Assembly: GCA_002388905.1 (NCBI GenBank)
Contig: DGNJ01000093.1
Span: 88,512-93,775, forward strand
DNA: 5,264 nt
Source: Cellvibrionales bacterium UBA4495
GTDB lineage: Bacteria; Pseudomonadota; Gammaproteobacteria; Pseudomonadales; Porticoccaceae
Reading direction: 5' to 3'
The notes under the pieces: generated by a model
The model's database searches: none
The model's input: the letters and a program-made list of their open reading frames with translations, nothing else
What the model was told of the DNA's origin: nothing
Shown: piece after piece, positions 1 to 5,264 of the stretch
Position numbering within the stretch: position 1 is the first letter of the stretch
Layout of the letters: each line of letters starts with the position of its first letter
Program-made: the position numbers and the translations under genes

Positions 1-459
1 TGTCTGGTGTTCGCGTGGTCCGCCGCGGAACACATTCGCCAGACAATTGGGACAATCCCCGAGCCGGAAACGGCGCGCGAATGGGACGAATCACGGGTAA
101 CCCACTCCGACGAGGACGTAGTGATTTCCCACAACTGGGACGAGTTGCGCCGCTTCATGTGGGACTACGTGGGCATCGTTCGAACACGGAAACGGCTGGA
201 GCGGGCGGAGCACCGAATACGGATGCTCCAGCGGGAAATCCAGGAGTATTACAGCAATTACAAGATCAGCCGGGACCTGCTGGAGTTGCGCAACCTGGCC
301 CTGGTGGCGGAACTGATCATCCGTTCGGCCCAGCAACGCAAGGAAAGCCGCGGCCTGCACTATACGCTCGACTATCCCGAGGTGTCGCCGGTGGCCATGG
401 ATACCATCCTCGTACCCATCAATTTCGCGGCCCAGGACGTGGTGGTCAGCCGGGACTGA
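1..459 (+). CDS. nadB: L-aspartate oxidase NadB, C-terminal part (5' end outside window)
   Basis: The reading frame is open from base 1 and gives 152 residues before a TGA stop, so only the last quarter to third of a protein of about 540 residues is present. NadB is a cytoplasmic FAD enzyme that oxidises L-aspartate to iminoaspartate, the first step of de novo NAD synthesis; NadA then uses the product. The fragment matches the known NadB C-terminus throughout: CLVFAWSAAEHI at the start, WDESRV, a HNWDELRRFMWDYVGIVRT block (local residues about 47-65), LERAEHRI, and LLELRNLALVAELIIRSA followed by KESRGLHYTLDYPE near the end. This region is the helical C-terminal domain of the SdhA/FrdA/NadB flavoprotein family. 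The FAD-binding Rossmann part lies upstream and cannot be checked. The last 14 bp overlap the end of ygfX on the other strand, and an intrinsic terminator spans the stop codon. The GTG at base 7 is internal, not the start. Confidence 0.97.
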   Translation, partial: CLVFAWSAAEHIRQTIGTIPEPETAREWDESRVTHSDEDVVISHNWDELRRFMWDYVGIVRTRKRLERAEHRIRMLQREIQEYYSNYKISRDLLELRNLALVAELIIRSAQQRKESRGLHYTLDYPEVSPVAMDTILVPINFAAQDVVVSRD

Positions 460-468
460 CCATTTTTT
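443..468 (+). terminator. Rho-independent terminator of nadB, embedded in coding sequence
   Basis: TGGTCAG (443-449) and CTGACCA (456-462) form a perfect 7-bp stem with a 6-nt loop, followed at once by six T (463-468). This is a textbook intrinsic terminator for + strand transcription. The nadB TGA stop (457-459) lies in the 3' arm, so the last codons of nadB encode the hairpin. The same bases encode the last residues of ygfX on the - strand. On the - strand the stem is followed by a GC-rich stretch, not a T run, so it should not terminate ygfX transcripts. Confidence 0.85.
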
Positions 469-868
469 GCAGGGCCACATGAAGCCGCCGCCAGCCCTCG
501 CGACCCAGGCCGGAGGGAAACAACGCGACATGGCGCCGTCGCCAACGATCTCCACGCAGGTCAAGTACCACCAACGTACCGGTGCGGAACGCAACCCGGC
601 AATCCACCTGACGGCTATGCCCGGCCGGGTCCGTTAACCGCCAGTCGCCGGCATCGGTCGACAACCGCCAGCCGCGACGGCGCTCCAGCATCAGCCATTG
701 AATGGCCAGTATCACCGCCAGCGCCAGCAATAAAACCCAGCGGACACTCCCGTAATAGTCAAGCGCCGCGACGACACCCGCCACCGTCAGATGAGCAACA
801 ATCAACAGTGCGCGCTGGGGTGCCGGGGGAGCCAGCGGCCAGTCATGGCTGGGGTCGGCGGCTTTCAC
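446..868 (-). CDS. ygfX: YgfX family inner-membrane protein (SdhE partner, CptA-like)
   Basis: With a GTG start at 868-866 the product has 140 residues, close to the 135 of E. coli YgfX. Two hydrophobic segments stand close together near the N-terminus (about residues 20-36 and 44-61), followed by the basic stretch ERRRGWRL and a mostly beta-type soluble C-terminal domain with many Arg and Trp, the usual YgfX layout. In E. coli YgfX is an inner-membrane protein encoded with SdhE. It has been described as a toxin (CptA) acting on FtsZ and MreB, but its physiological role is disputed. The start is a choice: the frame stays open upstream to an ATG at 1009, but that would add 47 residues read out of frame through sdhE, with none of the expected character. 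The GTG has GGA 6 nt upstream and gives a 26-bp overlap with sdhE, suggesting translational coupling. A TTG at 883 is an alternative. The 3' end overlaps nadB by 14 bp. Confidence 0.82.
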   Translation of the reverse strand: MKAADPSHDWPLAPPAPQRALLIVAHLTVAGVVAALDYYGSVRWVLLLALAVILAIQWLMLERRRGWRLSTDAGDWRLTDPAGHSRQVDCRVAFRTGTLVVLDLRGDRWRRRHVALFPSGLGREGWRRLHVALQKMVSPG

Positions 869-1088
869 GGATAATCCGGACAATTTTCCGCAAGTCGGGA
901 TCTTCCGGTTCCTGCCGGTGCAGGAACCAGCCGAACATTTCCTGATCCTCGCAATCGAGCAGGCGTTGATAACGGCGCTGGTCCGCTTCCTCGAGAGTCG
1001 GATAAACATGGTCGAGAAAAGGCATCAGGATTAAATCCAGCTCGAGCATTCCCCGCCGGCTGGCCCAGAACAATCGATTGCGATCCAT
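843..1088 (-). CDS. sdhE: FAD assembly factor SdhE (succinate dehydrogenase flavinylation)
   Basis: This small acidic cytoplasmic protein (81 residues; E. coli SdhE has 88) promotes covalent attachment of FAD to SdhA and FrdA. The family signature RGxxE is present as RRGMLELD, with Gly13 and Glu16, inside an N-terminal stretch (LFWASRRGMLELDLILMPFLDHVY) that closely follows the E. coli protein. The rest fits the five-helix fold: a TLEEADQRRYQRLLDCEDQEMFGWFL block, then a short charged tail ending IIRESRRPQP. The ATG at 1088 has GGAG at 1102-1099, spaced 10 nt, and gives the canonical MDRNRLFWASRRG start. The gene is first in a two-gene unit with ygfX and divergent from ygfZ, as in E. coli. 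A predicted -10 box lies about 48 bp upstream. The identification rests on motif and context and is secure. Confidence 0.96.
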   Translation of the reverse strand: MDRNRLFWASRRGMLELDLILMPFLDHVYPTLEEADQRRYQRLLDCEDQEMFGWFLHRQEPEDPDLRKIVRIIRESRRPQP

Positions 1089-1135
1089 TGGCTTCGCTCT
1101 CCACGCCGTTGATCGGCCATCAAAATTAGCGCACC

Positions 1136-1164
1136 ATTATAGAGTAACCGGGCTGGTTTCCCCA
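1136..1164 (-). promoter_or_regulatory. Predicted sigma-70 type promoter for sdhE-ygfX
   Basis: On the - strand TATAAT, a perfect -10 hexamer, lies at 1141-1136. At 17-bp spacing the -35 position (1164-1159) reads TGGGGA, a poor match to TTGACA, and there is no TG extension of the -10. Transcription would start near 1129, giving a leader of about 40 nt before the sdhE ATG. The weak -35 suggests a modest or activated promoter. No equally good + strand promoter for ygfZ was found in the same gap. Confidence 0.45.
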
Positions 1165-1169
1165 GCCGG
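1148..1169. repeat. GC-rich inverted repeat in the sdhE/ygfZ intergenic region
   Basis: GGCTGG (1151-1156) is the perfect complement of CCAGCC (1162-1167), with a 5-nt centre. CC (1148-1149) and GG (1168-1169) extend the stem past one unpaired base. No T run follows on either strand, so it is not an intrinsic terminator. It covers the expected -35 position of the predicted sdhE promoter, so it could be a protein-binding dyad. It could instead be a leader hairpin of the ygfZ mRNA. The role is unknown. Confidence 0.45.
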
Positions 1170-1176
1170 CCCATAG

Positions 1177-1194
1177 CGCCGACCATCACCGGCG
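1177..1194 (+). repeat. Second short hairpin upstream of ygfZ
   Basis: CGCCG (1177-1181) pairs with CGGCG (1190-1194) around an 8-nt loop. It follows the 1148-1169 dyad by 7 bp and sits about 40 bp before the ygfZ ATG. A T run at 1204-1209 is too far away to make it a standard terminator. Stems of 5 bp are common by chance in GC-rich DNA, so this is recorded only as possible leader structure. Confidence 0.25.
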
Positions 1195-1232
1195 AAAAAC
1201 CCATTTTTTCCATCGGGAGCAGCATTTCGCTT

Positions 1233-2243
1233 ATGAACCAGTGGCACGCATTCCTCAGCCAGCAAGGTGCGGTGATCGCCAATGATCATGTCGCGTCTTT
1301 CGGCGAAACACCGTCGGATTATCCGGCGTTCGCCGGCCGGTCCCTCCTGTTTCCCCTGGACGACCGGGGTATTCTCAGGCTCTCCTCCGGGCAAGCCGGG
1401 CAGACCGAAAAGCTCCTCCAGGGACAGCTTACCTGCGACGTCACGCGCCTTGGGGAGGAAACGACGATACCCGGTGCCCTGTGCACGCCCAAGGGACGAA
1501 TGATAAGCAACTTTATGCTGGCCAGGGACAGCGAAGGCGACTTCTACATGGTGATGCACCGGGGGCTGCTCGCGGCAACCGCCGATACCCTGAAAAAATT
1601 CGCCCCGTTCTACAAGACCGAAATCGACGATGTATCGGACAGCATGCGGGTCCTGGGGCTCTGTGGCCAGTTTGCTTCCCGGGCCATCGACGGGGATCGC
1701 GGAGCGATTTTATCTGCCGTTTCCCCGGACCGATCTGCCGCCATTGTGCCCGCCTCGGAAGCCGAGGCGCTCTGGCAGGAACTGGTGGCCGAGGCCAGGC
1801 CCGCGGGGCTCCCCTACTGGCATCTGCTCGATATCCGCGACGGGCTTGGCGAAGTCCGGCCCGAAACCCGGGAGGAATTTATTCCCCAGATGCTCAATCT
1901 CCAGTTCGCCGACGCCATCAGCTTTAAAAAGGGTTGTTACACCGGCCAGGAAATCGTCGCCCGCATGCACTACCTGGGCAAGCTCAAGCGCCGCATGTAC
2001 CGCCTGGGGGCGGCGGGACAGACTCCCCCGCCTGCGGGCGATCCCTGCCAGGTGCCCGGCAGCAGCGGTAATGCGGGGCATGTGGTTTTCGCCGAACGGG
2101 CCGATGACGACAACCTGGAAATGCTCGCGGTCCTCACACCCCAGGCGGCGGCATCGCCGGAACTGACCGTCGGCGACGCGACCCTGGCGGTGAAGGTTCT
2201 TCCCCTGCCCTACGAAGACCAGTTCAAATCCGGCGATGTCTGA
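1233..2243 (+). CDS. ygfZ: Folate-binding Fe-S enzyme maintenance protein YgfZ
   Basis: YgfZ is a cytoplasmic tetrahydrofolate-binding protein related to the glycine-cleavage T protein. It is needed for full activity of several iron-sulfur enzymes, including the tRNA methylthiolase MiaB, and for tolerance of oxidative stress. The product has 336 residues (E. coli YgfZ 326). The family signature K-G-C-Y-x-G-Q-E is complete at residues 233-240, with the key cysteine at Cys235 (Cys228 in E. coli). Upstream are other typical pieces: LLQGQLTCDVTRL and TPKGRMISNFML in the first third, and the IRDGLGEVRPETREEFIPQMLNL block before the signature. The C-terminal part is a beta-barrel-like domain (about 250-325). 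The ATG at 1233 gives the expected N-terminus. The best Shine-Dalgarno match, GGGAG at 1215-1219, is 13 nt away, rather far. The stop overlaps the next gene by 8 bp. The gene is divergent from sdhE, as in E. coli. Confidence 0.95.
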   Translation: MNQWHAFLSQQGAVIANDHVASFGETPSDYPAFAGRSLLFPLDDRGILRLSSGQAGQTEKLLQGQLTCDVTRLGEETTIPGALCTPKGRMISNFMLARDSEGDFYMVMHRGLLAATADTLKKFAPFYKTEIDDVSDSMRVLGLCGQFASRAIDGDRGAILSAVSPDRSAAIVPASEAEALWQELVAEARPAGLPYWHLLDIRDGLGEVRPETREEFIPQMLNLQFADAISFKKGCYTGQEIVARMHYLGKLKRRMYRLGAAGQTPPPAGDPCQVPGSSGNAGHVVFAERADDDNLEMLAVLTPQAAASPELTVGDATLAVKVLPLPYEDQFKSGDV

Positions 2244-2655
2244 CTGGGAGAGTGCCGTACTGTGGCTGACGCTCATTTCGGTGGCCACCTTCCTGGGCAG
2301 TCTGCTGACACTGCCCTGGCTGGTGGCCAAAATACCGGAAACCTACTTCCTGGAGTCGGTTCGCAGTCCCACCCCCTGGCACCGGCAGCGGCCGGCACTA
2401 AGACTGATGCTGTTGATGCTCAAGAATATGCTGGGTGCGGTACTGCTCGCCGGCGGGATCCTGATGCTTTTCCTGCCCGGCCAGGGCCTGCTGACCATGG
2501 CCCTGGGATTGTTGTTGCTGGACTACCCCGGCAAATACCGCTTCGAGCGCTGGCTGGTGGCGCAGCCGAGCATATTGCGCAGCCTTAACTGGCTCCGCCG
2601 ACGCCGGGGCGTACCGCCGCTGCAGGTGGCCGGTGACGATACGCCCGGCTATTAA
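2236..2655 (+). CDS. Small PGPGW-family transmembrane protein, function unknown
   Basis: The product is a 139-residue membrane protein with two hydrophobic regions: one at about residues 8-31, and a longer one at about 57-96 that probably forms a hairpin of two helices broken by FLPGQG (Pro81-Gly84). The element LPGQGLLTMALGLLLLDYPGKYRFERWL is the hallmark of the PGPGW putative membrane protein family, which has no established function. A basic loop (about 42-56) and a basic tail with RRRR (121-124) suggest these parts face the cytoplasm. The ATG at 2236 lies inside the end of ygfZ in the arrangement ATGTCTGA, an 8-bp overlap that implies translational coupling. No separate promoter is needed or visible. 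A link to the Fe-S role of YgfZ is only inferred from this coupling. The family assignment comes from motif recognition and was not checked by search. Confidence 0.85.
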   Translation: MSDWESAVLWLTLISVATFLGSLLTLPWLVAKIPETYFLESVRSPTPWHRQRPALRLMLLMLKNMLGAVLLAGGILMLFLPGQGLLTMALGLLLLDYPGKYRFERWLVAQPSILRSLNWLRRRRGVPPLQVAGDDTPGY

Positions 2656-2681
2656 TCCGACAATATTGGTTACCGGGATTA
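2653..2681. repeat. Weak inverted repeat between two convergent genes
   Basis: TAATCC (2653-2658) and GGATTA (2676-2681) are perfect complements around a 17-nt centre that holds the palindrome CAATATTG (2661-2668). The left arm begins with the TAA stop of the membrane protein gene. The gap to the ung stop is only 42 bp (2656-2697). There is no T run after the stem on either strand, so a Rho-independent terminator is not supported, although termination of two converging transcripts must happen near here. The loop is long and chance is possible. Confidence 0.25.
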
Positions 2682-2697
2682 GCTTAAGGTTTAATGC

Positions 2698-3438
2698 TTA
2701 ACCGGACCGAACCCGGAGTTCGTCATCCCGGCAGGCGCGCTGGGGCTCCTGCGGCAACCTCCAGTCCACCGGTTCCTGGCCGGTCTCTTCCAGATAGGTG
2801 TTGGCCCGGGAAAAGTGGCGACACCCGAGAAAGCCGCGATGGGCGGACAGCGGCGAAGGATGGGGAGCCCGCAAGACAAGGTGTCGGCCAGTATCGATAA
2901 AGGCGCCCTTTTTCTGGGCATAGCTGCCCCAGAGCATGAACACCAGGTTCTCGCGCCTGTCGTTGAGGGCACGGATGGCGGAATCGGTGAACTGCTCCCA
3001 GCCCTTGCCCTGATGGGCACCGGCCCTGCCCCGCTCGACGGTGAGGGTGGCATTGAGCAGGAGCACGCCCTGTTCCGCCCAGGCGCTGAGACAGCCGTGG
3101 GACGGCGGTTCGATACCCAGGTCCGCCTGCAACTCCTTGTAGATATTTATCAGGGATGGGGGTATGCGCACACCCGGCAATACCGAAAAACACAGACCAT
3201 GGGCCTGGCCGGGGCCGTGGTAGGGATCCTGGCCCAGAATCACCACCTTGACCCTGTCGAAAGGCGTGCTGTTGAAAGCATTGAACCAGTGGGAACCGGG
3301 CGGGTAGATCACCTTGCCGTTATTCTTTTCGTTACGCAGAAAGTCCTTGAGCCTTTTCATGTAGTCCTTGCCGAACTCTTCTTCGAGCACGGCAAGCCAT
3401 GAATCCTCCAGTTGGATACCCCCGCCGTTGTTGGCCAT
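2698..3438 (-). CDS. ung: Uracil-DNA glycosylase, family 1 (Ung)
   Basis: Ung removes uracil from DNA, produced by cytosine deamination or dUTP incorporation, and starts base excision repair. All family 1 motifs are intact in the 246-residue product. The water-activating loop [13 protein letters not shown] (residues 69-81) carries the catalytic Asp71 and the uracil-packing Tyr73. The VLLLN motif supplies Asn129 for uracil recognition. [11 protein letters not shown] (193-203) carries catalytic His193 and the DNA-intercalating Leu197. IPPSL (92-96) and [10 protein letters not shown] (169-178) are also typical. The ATG at 3438 is preceded by a strong Shine-Dalgarno run GGGAGGG (3451-3445), 6 nt away, which fixes the start. 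The C-terminus runs 20 residues past the conserved DW (225-226), about 11 more than in E. coli Ung, ending in a charged tail. The gene lies 22 bp downstream of lysS on the same strand, so it is probably co-transcribed with it. No clear terminator follows. Confidence 0.98.
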   Translation of the reverse strand: MANNGGGIQLEDSWLAVLEEEFGKDYMKRLKDFLRNEKNNGKVIYPPGSHWFNAFNSTPFDRVKVVILGQDPYHGPGQAHGLCFSVLPGVRIPPSLINIYKELQADLGIEPPSHGCLSAWAEQGVLLLNATLTVERGRAGAHQGKGWEQFTDSAIRALNDRRENLVFMLWGSYAQKKGAFIDTGRHLVLRAPHPSPLSAHRGFLGCRHFSRANTYLEETGQEPVDWRLPQEPQRACRDDELRVRSG

Positions 3439-3460
3439 GGCGAACCCTCCCTGAAATACG

Positions 3461-4954
3461 TTACTCCGGACGCATATGCGGGAAAAGCAGCACGTCGCGG
3501 ATGGATGGCGAATCCGTGAGCAGCATCACCAGGCGGTCGATGCCGACCCCCTCCCCGGCCGTTGGTGGCAGGCCGTATTCCAGGGCCCGGATATAGTCTG
3601 CGTCGAAATGCATGGCTTCCAGGTCGCCGGCGTCTTTCTCTTCCACCTGTTTTTTGAACCGTTCGGCCTGGTCCTCGGCATCGTTGAGCTCGGAAAAGCC
3701 ATTGGCGATTTCCCGGCCGCCCACGAAGAACTCGAAGCGCTCGGTAACGAACGGATCGTCGTCCTTGCGCCGGGCCAGGGGCGACACTTCGGTGGGATAC
3801 TCGACGATGAAGGTGGGCTGCTCCAGGCGGTGCTCCACGGTTTTCTCGAAAATCTCTACCTGGACCTTGCCCAGCCCCCAGCTGTCCTTAAGGGGTATGT
3901 CCATATGCTCTGCGATCTCCCGGGCTCCCTCTTCATCCGCCAGGGCCCGGGCTGAAATATCCGGGTTGAACTGGAGAATCGAATCAAAAACCGTCAGGCG
4001 CTGGAACGGCTTACCGAAATCGTAAATGCTTTCCTGTAAAACATCCCCGTCGGCATTCCTGACGGTGTTCCGGATCTCGGTCGTGCCCAGCACTTCCTCC
4101 GCCAGCTTGCGCAACATGGCCTCGGTGAGATCCATCAGGTCGTTGTAGTCGGCATAGGCCTGGTAGAACTCGAGCATGGTGAATTCGGGATTGTGTCGGG
4201 TCGACAACCCCTCGTTGCGAAAATTGCGGTTGATCTCATAGACCCGTTCGAAACCGCCCACCACCAGTCGCTTGAGATAAAGCTCGGGGGCAATGCGCAG
4301 GTACATGTCGATGTCCAGGGCATTGTGGTGAGTCGCGAAGGGTCGCGCCGTGGCGCCACCGGGAATCGTTTGCAGCATCGGCGTTTCGACTTCCAGAAAG
4401 TCCGCATCGTTGAGAAACCGGCGGATAAACTCCATCACGCGGGAGCGGACACGAAAAATATCCCGCACCTCCGGATTGGCAATCAGGTCCACATAGCGCT
4501 GGCGGTAGCGCAGTTCCTGATCCGCAAGACCGTGGAATTTATCGGGCAGGGGGCGCAGGGCCTTGGTCAGCAGCCGGTACTCGTCCATCCGGACATAGAG
4601 CTCGCCCTTGCCGGACTTGTGCAGTTCGCCACGGACACCGATGATGTCACCCAGATCCAGGCTCTTGGCGAAAGGACGTGCCTCCTTGGTGACATAGAGC
4701 TGAATACGATCGCTACCGTCGAGAATTTCCATAAAAGCACCGCGATTGCGCACCAGGCGGCCCGCCACCGCCACCACCCTGCCCTGTTCGGCCAGTTCTT
4801 CCTTGCTGCAGTCGCCGAATGCCGCTTTCAGACCGGCGGCCGCGCTATCGGGCCGGAAATCGTTGGGAAAGGTGATGCCCGGTTGCTCGCGCAACTGGCC
4901 CAGCTTCGCGCGCCTCTCGGCAACGAGCTTGTTGTCGTCGGTGGGGTTGGTCAT
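3461..4954 (-). CDS. lysS: Lysine--tRNA ligase, class II (LysRS)
   Basis: LysRS charges tRNA-Lys with lysine in the cytoplasm in an ATP-dependent two-step reaction. The product has 497 residues (E. coli LysS 505). An N-terminal OB-fold anticodon-binding domain spans about residues 58-140, including [20 protein letters not shown]. The class IIb catalytic domain follows: motif 1 at about 171-200, ending [13 protein letters not shown]; motif 2 at about 244-266 ([20 protein letters not shown], Arg246 being the ATP-contacting arginine); and motif 3 [13 protein letters not shown] at 467-479. The end LLFPHMRPE is typical. The frame is open upstream to 5122, but that part overlaps prfB. The ATG at 4954 has AAGGG 7 nt upstream and gives the expected [18 protein letters not shown] start. 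The gene sits 46 bp after prfB and 22 bp before ung. The prfB-lysS order is widespread in bacteria and suggests one transcript. No separate promoter was recognised in the gap. Confidence 0.98.
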   Translation of the reverse strand: MTNPTDDNKLVAERRAKLGQLREQPGITFPNDFRPDSAAAGLKAAFGDCSKEELAEQGRVVAVAGRLVRNRGAFMEILDGSDRIQLYVTKEARPFAKSLDLGDIIGVRGELHKSGKGELYVRMDEYRLLTKALRPLPDKFHGLADQELRYRQRYVDLIANPEVRDIFRVRSRVMEFIRRFLNDADFLEVETPMLQTIPGGATARPFATHHNALDIDMYLRIAPELYLKRLVVGGFERVYEINRNFRNEGLSTRHNPEFTMLEFYQAYADYNDLMDLTEAMLRKLAEEVLGTTEIRNTVRNADGDVLQESIYDFGKPFQRLTVFDSILQFNPDISARALADEEGAREIAEHMDIPLKDSWGLGKVQVEIFEKTVEHRLEQPTFIVEYPTEVSPLARRKDDDPFVTERFEFFVGGREIANGFSELNDAEDQAERFKKQVEEKDAGDLEAMHFDADYIRALEYGLPPTAGEGVGIDRLVMLLTDSPSIRDVLLFPHMRPE

Positions 4955-4978
4955 GGTCTTTCCCTTATTACTGTATCG

Positions 4979-4998
4979 GCCGGAGCGCTCGCCCCGGC
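4979..4998 (-). other. GC-rich hairpin between prfB and lysS
   Basis: In the - strand transcript the bases 4998-4991 pair with 4986-4979 to give an 8-bp stem with one G-U pair and the 4-nt loop GAGC. It begins 2 nt after the prfB stop codon and ends before the lysS Shine-Dalgarno sequence. No T run follows, so it is not an intrinsic terminator. The G-U position becomes an A-C mismatch on the opposite strand, so the structure is better formed in the sense transcript. It could stabilise or punctuate the prfB-lysS message, or have no role. Confidence 0.5.
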
Positions 4999-5000
4999 TA

Positions 5001-5264
5001 TCAGAGCCCCGCCTTGAGGGAGGCTTCGATAAACTGATCCAGACTGCCGTCGAGGACTTTCTGGGTACTGTGGGTTTCCACCCCGGTGCGCAGGTCCTTG
5101 ATGCGGCCGTCGTCCAGCACATAGGAACGGATCTGGCTGCCCCAGCCGATATCGGACTTGCTGTCCTCGAGGTTCTGCTGGGTTTCCCGGCGCTTCATCA
5201 TTTCGATTTCGTAAAGCTTGGCCCGCAGCATCTGCATACACTTGTCGCGGTTCTGGTGCTGGGA
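5001..5264 (-). CDS. prfB: Peptide chain release factor 2 (RF2), C-terminal part (5' end outside window)
   Basis: The frame is open to the window edge and gives the last 87 residues of a protein normally about 365 long. RF2 recognises UGA and UAA stop codons on the ribosome and triggers peptide release. The fragment begins [21 protein letters not shown] and continues through [28 protein letters not shown] to the family ending [17 protein letters not shown], a close match to RF2 rather than RF1. The GGQ catalytic loop, the SPF anticodon-like tripeptide and the programmed +1 frameshift site known in many prfB genes all lie upstream of the window edge and cannot be assessed. The ATG at 5237 is internal. 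The gene is followed by lysS in the same direction, the common bacterial order. It ends in TGA, a codon that RF2 itself reads. Confidence 0.97.
   Translation of the reverse strand, partial: SQHQNRDKCMQMLRAKLYEIEMMKRRETQQNLEDSKSDIGWGSQIRSYVLDDGRIKDLRTGVETHSTQKVLDGSLDQFIEASLKAGL

Noticed and set aside
844..846. ATG in an ATGA overlap with the sdhE stop, as a possible ygfX start
   Set aside because: It is in the wrong frame for ygfX, so it cannot be its start despite the attractive arrangement.
1200..1217. CCC/GGG pairing around the T run before ygfZ as a terminator or switch
   Set aside because: The stem would be only 3 bp with a long loop; this is not supported as a terminator or as sequestering the ribosome binding site.
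1031..1282. 83-codon - strand frame across the sdhE/ygfZ gap
   Set aside because: It overlaps the starts of both sdhE and ygfZ and has no ribosome binding site or family resemblance. The short hydrophobic stretch in it looks accidental.
1710..2330. 206-codon - strand frame opposite ygfZ and the start of the PGPGW gene
   Set aside because: It is antisense to ygfZ, whose signature motif is intact, and it crosses the ygfZ/membrane-protein junction. It is consistent with a GC-driven shadow.
2673..2705. Hairpin between CCGG copies near the ung stop as a shared terminator
   Set aside because: It needs two bulges and a 12-nt loop and has no T run on either side. It is too weak to call.
2815..3402. 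195-codon open frame on the + strand opposite ung
   Set aside because: It is fully antisense to an intact Ung with all catalytic motifs; no family resemblance or start signal was seen.
4193..5017. 274-codon open frame on the + strand opposite lysS
   Set aside because: It lies wholly antisense to a certain LysRS gene. Its Gln/His/Val-rich composition is the mirror of GC-rich codons on the other strand, and it has no recognisable domain. Long antisense frames opposite synthetase genes are a known artefact.
4955..5122. N-terminal extension of lysS up to 5122
   Set aside because: The extra 56 residues are an out-of-frame reading of the prfB end. The ATG at 4954 has a good ribosome binding site and the family N-terminus.

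Overview
This window is ordinary housekeeping chromosome from a proteobacterium, most likely a non-enteric gammaproteobacterium. The evidence is GC-rich codon use, NadB, LysRS, Ung and SdhE sequences that resemble their Escherichia coli counterparts from end to end, the ygfX-sdhE / ygfZ divergent arrangement known from gammaproteobacteria, and prfB directly upstream of lysS. The genus cannot be fixed from the sequence. I saw no mobile element, CRISPR array, tRNA, rRNA or anomalous-composition island, and no candidate for a new multi-gene system.

Left part (1-1232): the 3' end of nadB (L-aspartate oxidase) enters on the + strand. It runs into the ygfX-sdhE pair on the - strand, and nadB and ygfX overlap tail to tail by 14 bp. 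A clean intrinsic terminator for nadB (443-468) is built into that overlap, so it is coding in both genes. sdhE encodes the FAD assembly factor of succinate dehydrogenase. ygfX encodes a small two-helix inner-membrane protein and probably starts at a GTG inside the end of sdhE. A 144-bp divergent intergenic region (1089-1232) carries a perfect -10 box for sdhE and GC-rich dyads.

Middle part (1233-2697): ygfZ, a folate-binding protein that supports iron-sulfur enzymes, overlaps by 8 bp a gene for a small PGPGW-type membrane protein. The two are probably co-transcribed. A 42-bp AT-richer gap holding a weak inverted repeat separates this pair from convergent ung.

Right part (2698-5264): a - strand run reading prfB (partial, 3' end only) - lysS - ung, with gaps of 46 and 22 bp, is probably one operon. 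It covers translation termination (RF2), lysine charging of tRNA and uracil repair in DNA. A strong GC hairpin lies between the prfB stop and the lysS ribosome binding site.

Functional thread: sdhE (flavinylation of succinate dehydrogenase), nadB (a flavoprotein homologous to the dehydrogenase subunit SdhA) and ygfZ (Fe-S enzyme maintenance) all touch flavin or Fe-S redox enzymes. The right half is a separate translation and repair operon.
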